From the NCBI GenBank assembly GCA_958449275.1, contig CAUDHE010000001.1, positions 1-64,000 of the forward strand: a DNA stretch of 64,000 nucleotides, read 5' to 3'. A program made the position numbers and the translations under genes. The DNA comes from an uncultured Alistipes sp. (GTDB lineage Bacteria; Bacteroidota; Bacteroidia; Bacteroidales; Rikenellaceae). Shown piece after piece: positions 59,101 through 64,000 of the stretch. Under the pieces are notes generated by a model, which was not told the DNA's origin, made no database searches, and saw only the letters and a list, made by a program, of their open reading frames with translations. The stretch's first letter is position 1. The number at the start of each line of letters is the position of its first letter.

Positions 59101-59382
59101 TCAGGTGTGTGTTTGCCAGAGGTCGTCGTGATTGAACGTGACGGCACAGGACTGGTCGGGCGAGCCGTGGTACAGCAGGCCGCCGTTCATAATGAGCTGC
59201 CCGTCCGGGCCATATAAACTAAATCCAAACGAATATGGGGCGAAATCTCCGTAAAGAGATACTATGCGTCCGTCATGCTCCCAACTTTCGAGCTTGGCAA
59301 GACACTTCTGCAAGGACTTGTCGCCGAGTGTCGCGGCGTATTCCTGCGCTTCGCAAAGCCGTTCTTGGCATTTGATTATCAT
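59101..59382 (-). CDS. DUF4120-like protein
   Basis: 93 residues (start MIIKCQERLCEAQEYAATLG). The segments LQKCLAKLESWEHDGRIVSL, YGDFAPYSFGFSLYGPDG and MNGGLLYHGSPDQSCAVTF match my memory of DUF4120, a small family limited to Bacteroidales mobile elements. Function unknown. It stands alone between two terminators. Confidence 0.75.
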   Translation of the reverse strand: MIIKCQERLCEAQEYAATLGDKSLQKCLAKLESWEHDGRIVSLYGDFAPYSFGFSLYGPDGQLIMNGGLLYHGSPDQSCAVTFNHDDLWQTHT

Positions 59383-59411
59383 ATTGTTGATGTTGTGTAA
59401 TTAAACAAAAT

Positions 59412-59439
59412 GTCCGCTCCCGACTTTTCGGGAGCGGAC
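59412..59439. terminator. Terminator upstream of the DUF4120-like gene
   Basis: GTCCGCTCCCGA / TCGGGAGCGGAC with a 4-nt loop. On the minus strand it is followed by ATTTTGTTT, so it ends transcripts from the direction of the gene at 59741. The gap 59440-59740 holds only a 22-codon protein-like frame (59549-59481, with YGIIKIFTDIVEQHNRTLAE) without a start. Confidence 0.8.
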
Positions 59440-59740
59440 CGGTTATTGTGAACGATTTGTAATTTGGAGAGGTCGGACAGTTATTCGGCAAGCGTCCGGT
59501 TATGCTGTTCGACGATATCCGTAAAGATTTTGATTATCCCGTACAGTCGCTAATACAAGCATCCGAACATCCATAGAGGAATATCCGTTTAATTTGCAAT
59601 GGTAGATTTAAGGTCGTTTCAAGTACAAATACAACAAAACACTTTTGTAAAAGCGAATTTCACTTATATCTTCACCTTTTCAAAAGTGTCGTTGGCTTCG
59701 GCGGTCCTTTATTTGTCAGTTTTCTCATATTCGATGCTGT

Positions 59741-60868
59741 TTATAATGCGCGGGCCATCAGCTCTCCGGATATCTCTTGCAACTCCCGGCTGCGTGCGGG
59801 AGCCAGCTCCCGAGCACAAGCTGTAATCGCCTGGGTGAGTTTCCAGAGCGTCGCACCGCCTGAAAGTCCGTCGTCGGGATTATTAGCCATCAAGAGTTTC
59901 TGTACGCCTTCGCCCTCCGTTTTCTGAAGCCGCCCTCCCTTGACCAGTTTCTTCAATTCCGCCTCGAAATCCACCTCAGCTTCCGAGGCGGCCTGTATCT
60001 CCAGCGATTTTTGCCGAAGGTTATTCGGGTCATAAAGATTGCGGGTATAGTCGCCGATGGCCGATACCATCGTCGCGGTATCGAGACGATACGTTCTATC
60101 GGAAAGCATCTGACTCTCCGAGAGGCGTGCTCCCAGATGAATCTGTTTCATCACGCTCTCGCGCACCATACCGTTCAGACACACGCCGTTCAGGAGGAAC
60201 GTTCGCATCTCCACGGCACCGTCCCCGTAGTCGGACGTCGAGAAGCGTGCGCCCATGTATATGGCTACTGTTCCGTTCCGCTGCGTAGGGATACAGATCG
60301 GTTCCGGCATGATGGTTTCCACGTATATCTTGGTGTCGGTCATCAGTGCGTCGCACGGCACGCCGCCCTGAGCCGTTGCCGCCGAGAGGAAAGCCGTGAC
60401 CAGCTCCACGCTGTTCAGACGGCGGTAGCTGTCCGACAGTACGCCGCGTACCTGATCGTCCACCGTCCGCACCAGCAGCCGGCTGCGCTCTGTCCACGAT
60501 GAGTGCTGGTTGAGTATCTCTGCCGCGAGCCTGCGCTGCCAGGCGGCGCCTTCGGAGAGTTCCCGTAAATATTTGGCGGGTACGGCGACTTTCTCGGCCA
60601 ACTGTCCCACGGCATTGCGATGCAGCCCGTATTTACGGCCGGCCATATTCATAATGAGCTTGTTGCCGTCTTCGAGAAATATTACATCGGGAGCGGCTTG
60701 CGTGCGGTTGGCCGCACCTATCGACGCCAGGTAGTCGTTCGCCGTGCCCGCCTCCTGCATAAGCCGCTGCATGGTCTGCCGGAACAACGGCTGGTTGTTG
60801 TCGATCATCCGGTGTACACGTTTGCGTGCCACCTCGTTAAGTCCTTGTTGTAATGTTGTCTTTTCCAT
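59741..60868 (-). CDS. DUF932-like ICE protein
   Basis: 375 residues. After a helical start come GRKYGLHRNAVGQLAEKVAV, RLLVRTVDDQVRGVLSDSYR and RLNSVELVTAFLSAATAQGG, the layout of DUF932 (phage/plasmid-like) proteins, followed by YVETIMPEPICI, GARFSTSDYGDGAVEMRTFL and a C-terminal helical part. These proteins are common on conjugative elements, and their function is unknown. It is followed, past a gap, by the terminator at 59412. No signal peptide. Confidence 0.75.
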   Translation of the reverse strand: MEKTTLQQGLNEVARKRVHRMIDNNQPLFRQTMQRLMQEAGTANDYLASIGAANRTQAAPDVIFLEDGNKLIMNMAGRKYGLHRNAVGQLAEKVAVPAKYLRELSEGAAWQRRLAAEILNQHSSWTERSRLLVRTVDDQVRGVLSDSYRRLNSVELVTAFLSAATAQGGVPCDALMTDTKIYVETIMPEPICIPTQRNGTVAIYMGARFSTSDYGDGAVEMRTFLLNGVCLNGMVRESVMKQIHLGARLSESQMLSDRTYRLDTATMVSAIGDYTRNLYDPNNLRQKSLEIQAASEAEVDFEAELKKLVKGGRLQKTEGEGVQKLLMANNPDDGLSGGATLWKLTQAITACARELAPARSRELQEISGELMARAL

Positions 60869-60902
60869 GATTTGACCGTATAAGGTTTAACCTTTGATAA
60901 CT

Positions 60903-61106
60903 TTAGCGGCGAAAGCATTTTCTCTTTCGTGATTCACCGATTTCTTCCTCTTGTTCCGGAATATCCGATTCGTCGAATCCGTATCCTGGTTCCGGTATCG
61001 GTGTATTGGATGAATTTTCAGCCTGGTCGCGCAGATGTTCTTCCCGGGTCCAATATTCCCGGGTCCAGTCTTCGCCGTTGATGTCTATGTTCCATCCTGG
61101 GTTCAT
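60903..61106 (-). CDS. Small acidic hypothetical protein
   Basis: 67 residues (start MNPGWNIDINGEDWTREYWT), very acidic and hydrophilic with a basic tail (SRKRKCFRR). It is 34 bp upstream of the DUF932-like gene and probably shares its transcript. The long inverted repeat at 61159 lies just before it. Nothing is known of such proteins. Confidence 0.5.
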   Translation of the reverse strand: MNPGWNIDINGEDWTREYWTREEHLRDQAENSSNTPIPEPGYGFDESDIPEQEEEIGESRKRKCFRR

Positions 61107-61158
61107 AATGATGACTTTTAAGATTCAACAATTATTGATATGCTATTTTCACCGACGG

Positions 61159-61366
61159 GTTCGTCTCCCCGGCGTGTGGTACGGTTACGGGCGCATGGAG
61201 AACGGACGGGCGGCGAAAGCACAGCGCAGGGCAAGGCTTCGGGCATAAAAAAACAGCACCCTTGCGGTGCTGTTTTTTTGCCCGAACCGTCAGGCTCGGC
61301 CTTGCCCCTGCGCGGCCCGTCCGTTACCTTTGCTGCCCGGACCGGAAAACACGCCGGAAGACGAAC
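61159..61366. repeat. Long nested inverted repeat (208 bp)
   Basis: Outer GTTCGTC..CCGGCGTGT/ACACGCCGG..GACGAAC, then CGGACGGGC/GCCCGTCCG, GCGCAGGGCAAGGC/GCCTTGCCCCTGCGC and an inner TTCGGGCATAAAAAAACAGC/GCTGTTTTTTTGCCCGAA closing a short tip. It is the longest and best-paired member. It lies between the gene ending at 61417 and the small gene starting at 61106. Confidence 0.92.
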
Positions 61367-61416
61367 GGAATCCCTCAGCTCTTTCCGCCTGCCATTTATC
61401 CGGATTTTCGACCGTA

Positions 61417-62520
61417 TCATACTTTACGCCCCAAGCCCTTGGTTTCTCCTGCTGCATCGGGAATATGCAACGATACGCCATCCTCCAAATAATTTCGCTG
61501 CGACCGCCTGATATCCGGATATTCTTCCGCCAGAATCGTTCGGGCCTTTTCCCGGGCCTGCATCTGCAACTGCTCCAGGGATGACCGGTCATTGCAATTG
61601 GCTATGTTCTCTTCCAGCTCTTTGAAATCGGTTTTATGCGGAAAGATGTATCGCCACTCCGAGGAAAGCCTCTGCTTCGGATAGCCTTCTCGGGAGATGT
61701 GGTCCAGCAAAGCTATTTCGAACGCCCGCATGTCGACATTCAGAGAGATGTCTTCGCCCATACAGAAGCGGGTATAACACTCGCTCGTGGGGTGCAGGTC
61801 GTACTCTTTTACGAGGAATCCCTCTTTCAGAATATCGCTGTCAAGAAAAGCGTGAGCCGGGATATCCGTCAATTTGAAATTACGGCTGTAGTGATTGAAA
61901 TTGAAGTTCAGAGCCGGAATGTGTTTCATCAGCACGGAGGTATCGAAAAAGGAATGCAGATTGTACAGACGGAGTGTTTCGGTCTGGATTTCCCGGTCGA
62001 AGAAGTGGTCGGCGATGTGCTGGTGCAAGCTCCGGTATGCGTCGCAGCCCACCGTTTCGCTCATGTCGTAAAGCAAAACGCGGTTGGGAGCCAGTTCCAC
62101 GGCACGGACTGAAGGGAACGACCGGGGTTCCGTTTCTCCGAGGACCAGCTCCCGGTCGCTGCCTTCCGTAGAAAGCGGGTCTATTCCGCTGCGGCGGCAG
62201 AGCGCGGCATTGCGCAGGGCAACGACGTTGGCGGGGCGCAGCTCCGCCAACGTGTCGAGATGACGTAGCCGATGATGGTAATCGCTGTGGTCGCGCCCGG
62301 TTTCGAGTGTCGGGAGCAGGCCGCCATCGGGAATGATATATCGAAAAACCCAGTCGTCGGGTACCGGAGCATCCGTCTGCAGGGAAGCGTCCAGCAAACT
62401 GTCGATGAATCGCCGGAAGTCGTCTTCGCCGGTCCGGTCGCGGATGATGCGTACGCAGTCCGTCTTGCCGTCAGGGGCAACGCACAGAAAAAGGGTCGCC
62501 GGTTTAGTGTTTTCGCGCAT
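61417..62520 (-). CDS. Hypothetical ICE protein
   Basis: 367 residues (start MRENTKPATLFLCVAPDGKT). Contains RIIRDRTGEDDFRRFIDSLL, DMSETVGCDAYRSLHQHIAD, LNFNFNHYSRNFKLTDIPAH and a basic-acidic C-terminus. No membrane segment or known motif. It starts three bases after the gene at 62524 ends, so the two are co-translated. Probably a large-ICE leading-region protein; function unknown. Confidence 0.6.
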   Translation of the reverse strand: MRENTKPATLFLCVAPDGKTDCVRIIRDRTGEDDFRRFIDSLLDASLQTDAPVPDDWVFRYIIPDGGLLPTLETGRDHSDYHHRLRHLDTLAELRPANVVALRNAALCRRSGIDPLSTEGSDRELVLGETEPRSFPSVRAVELAPNRVLLYDMSETVGCDAYRSLHQHIADHFFDREIQTETLRLYNLHSFFDTSVLMKHIPALNFNFNHYSRNFKLTDIPAHAFLDSDILKEGFLVKEYDLHPTSECYTRFCMGEDISLNVDMRAFEIALLDHISREGYPKQRLSSEWRYIFPHKTDFKELEENIANCNDRSSLEQLQMQAREKARTILAEEYPDIRRSQRNYLEDGVSLHIPDAAGETKGLGRKV

Positions 62521-62523
62521 CGT

Positions 62524-63459
62524 TTATCGTCTTATTTTGCAAGTTATATCGGGCTGCTCTCCGGGAAACTGTTTGCGGTCCACGCACAATGCGGTCTGTT
62601 GCCCAAACCGAGGACGTGTCATGTGGGTAATATGCTTCCAGAGCTGCCCTACGGTCATCTCCGAGAGAGGTTGTACGGCTCTTTGGCCCGGCTGGGTGCG
62701 TCGTCGGAAAATATCGTAGTTCACCGCATTGGCTGTCATGTCGAATTCCTGTAAGATGCGTCCCTGGCCGAGGATGTGCGCATCGGCATAAAGCTGTGCC
62801 TGAGGGTCATGTTCCTGTACGGACAGCCGGTCCACCATCTCTGCCACGCGGTCCGGGACGGCTATGATTTCCCAATAACGCAGAGGGCCGCCCGGTTGTG
62901 CGGGATTATAGAAGTTCAGCTCCAGGCGGTGTTCGTACTCCCGTCGCTGCCGCTGTCCCTCGGTCGTTCTGGAAAAGAGCATCACTCCCTGCCGGGATTC
63001 CAATGCATCGTAGGAGCGGTATTCGGGGATAACGGCATTCTGGCGCGGGTAACTCCTCGCCATCTCCTCTTCGAGAGCGGGATAATCCGGCCGGGCCATC
63101 AAAAGGGTCCGCTCGGCGGCAGGAGTCAGGGGTACGATGTCCTGTTCGATACAGAAAAGCACGTCCCGCATATTGGCGGTATAGCGGCATTCCCCACCGC
63201 TGCGGCGTATGGTGTCGAGTACCCGGTCGAAGAATCCGTGTCGGCCGGCTTCCCGCAAGTCGGGTACATCCCCGCCGTCATGGAAATGTACGTAAGACAC
63301 CCATACATTCGGGTTGTGACCTTCCCGAATAATATGTTCCGCATCGTCGTGCAGGTAGCGCAGGAATCCGTCGGTCCCGTTGCTCGAACGTGTTGCGTGC
63401 AGGACGTTTTTGTAGCTGTCATAAGTCAGATACAGGTCGGAGTGTTCCCTTGTTTTCAT
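62524..63459 (-). CDS. Hypothetical ICE protein
   Basis: 311 residues (start MKTREHSDLYLTYDSYKNVL). Segments LRYLHDDAEHIIREGHNPNV, YVHFHDGGDVPDL and YWEIIAVPDRVAEMVDRLSV look like a soluble alpha-beta protein. HFHDGGD hints at a metal or phosphate site but is not a known motif to me. Same operon as the genes on both sides (gap of 6 bp upstream). Confidence 0.6.
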   Translation of the reverse strand: MKTREHSDLYLTYDSYKNVLHATRSSNGTDGFLRYLHDDAEHIIREGHNPNVWVSYVHFHDGGDVPDLREAGRHGFFDRVLDTIRRSGGECRYTANMRDVLFCIEQDIVPLTPAAERTLLMARPDYPALEEEMARSYPRQNAVIPEYRSYDALESRQGVMLFSRTTEGQRQRREYEHRLELNFYNPAQPGGPLRYWEIIAVPDRVAEMVDRLSVQEHDPQAQLYADAHILGQGRILQEFDMTANAVNYDIFRRRTQPGQRAVQPLSEMTVGQLWKHITHMTRPRFGQQTALCVDRKQFPGEQPDITCKIRR

Positions 63460-63465
63460 ACGCTT

Positions 63466-63627
63466 CTATTTGCCGATATCCGTACAGTCGTCGGAGGGGT
63501 GCCAGGGTTCTATGTCGATGCCATTGTCTGCCTGGGGAGGACAGATAACTTCCGTTTCCGTCTGCTCGGAGAGCGTGCAGCCGCTCATCGCTACAAGCAG
63601 AGCTGCCGCCAATAACAACTTTTTCAT
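63466..63627 (-). CDS. Small lipoprotein
   Basis: 53 residues from the ATG at 63627: a clear lipoprotein signal (LLLAAALLVAMSGC), then a short acidic tail (EVICPPQADNGIDIEP). It lies five bases after the TPR-like gene. Small lipoproteins paired with TPR proteins recur in Bacteroidales ICEs. Role unknown; perhaps surface exclusion or an assembly factor. Confidence 0.7.
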   Translation of the reverse strand: MKKLLLAAALLVAMSGCTLSEQTETEVICPPQADNGIDIEPWHPSDDCTDIGK

Positions 63628-63632
63628 ATGCT

Positions 63633-64000
63633 TTAACGGTTTTTGATCAGTTCGCTCAGTTCGGGGTCCAGGGCGGCCCGGTAAGAGAGGTCTTCGTTCA
63701 AGGCGCAGGCCGCATCGAATGCCTGGAGTGACTGTGTGGGTTTTCCCTGCCGGGCATAAGCGATGGCCCGCAGGTAACATACACGGGCATCATCATCGCT
63801 CAGCGAAAGCAGCAGTTCGAGAGCCTGTGCATTGCGGTTGACCGACAACAGACAGATGGCCGTGTTGATGTCTGCATACGGAGCCAGGATGCCGAGTGCC
63901 GCGTCATACTGCCGCTGCTGCATCAACCCGACACCTTCGGCATAAAGACTGTCGGGCCGAGTTGTCACGAGCGTATCCTGCACCATGTCGGTACGATGCA
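63633..64000 (-). CDS. TPR-like protein, C-terminal part (runs off the window)
   Basis: The frame is open to the right edge; visible residues are mostly helical TPR-like repeats (YAEGVGLMQQRQYDAALGIL, VCYLRAIAYARQGKPTQSLQ, FDAACALNEDLSYRAALDPE). Coding continues before the first visible ATG (63986), so the gene begins outside. Probably a periplasmic or lipid-anchored scaffold of the ICE. It is followed by the small lipoprotein. Confidence 0.7.
   Translation of the reverse strand, partial: HRTDMVQDTLVTTRPDSLYAEGVGLMQQRQYDAALGILAPYADINTAICLLSVNRNAQALELLLSLSDDDARVCYLRAIAYARQGKPTQSLQAFDAACALNEDLSYRAALDPELSELIKNR

Noticed and set aside
61118..61420. 100-codon minus-strand frame inside the long inverted repeat
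   Set aside because: It lies almost entirely in the hairpin arms, is Arg/Pro-rich and has no independent coding signal; the same holds for frames across the repeat at 53589.

Overview
The window reads as DNA from a member of the Bacteroidales, perhaps an Alistipes/Rikenellaceae relative. The evidence is CTnDOT-type conjugation genes in their usual order (traA to traQ), Bacteroidetes promoters (TTTG, about 19-20 bp, TAnnTTTG), lipoproteins and outer-membrane plug/barrel proteins typical of the phylum, and the absence of housekeeping genes. Almost everything belongs to an integrative conjugative element (ICE) and its cargo. No tRNA, rRNA or CRISPR array was seen.

Positions 1-8232 (minus strand) hold a compact ribosomal-peptide (RiPP) export locus. 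In transcription order: a nine-cysteine, Cys-Pro-Asn-rich precursor with a Gly-Gly leader; a radical SAM/SPASM maturase; a secreted protein made of a carboxypeptidase-regulatory-like domain plus a plug-like tail; an outer-membrane barrel protein; a broken extra copy of a C39 peptidase N-terminus; a complete C39-peptidase ABC exporter; and the start of an HlyD adaptor. Inferred pathway: modify the core, cut after Gly-Gly, export. The codon aligned with the start of the complete exporter is ATA, while the upstream fragment keeps ATG, so recombination between the two copies could restore or change the exporter.

Positions 8680-25380 hold a Fic protein, the mobilization genes (mobB; mobA interrupted by TGA), an iteron-like repeat field, and the conjugation operon traA, B, D, E (TGA in the signal peptide), F, G, an unassigned gene, I, J, K, L, M, N, O and Q, ending in a fimbrial-type lipoprotein. 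Neither a coupling protein nor traP is visible. Positions 25600-34760 are accessory cargo: a small lipoprotein, a large zinc-metallopeptidase lipoprotein (HELGH), a three-gene HipBST-like toxin-antitoxin locus, a zeta-like kinase with a small partner, and a second pair of related lipoproteins in which the HELGH motif has become REMGK.

Positions 34929-64000 are mostly minus-strand ICE maintenance and leading-region genes: ParB; an overlapping ATPase and PD-(D/E)XK-like nuclease pair that looks like a defence module; many small acidic unknown proteins; an integrase segment (44158-46644) beside a cargo gene; a 5'-truncated AT-rich helicase; an adenine methyltransferase-helicase fusion; a HEPN/MNT toxin-antitoxin pair; and DUF2958-, DUF4120- and DUF932-like proteins. 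Five long imperfect inverted repeats (150-208 bp), nested like multi-branched hairpins, sit between genes across the ICE and are not explained by the gene annotation. Family names come from sequence recognition only; no search was run.
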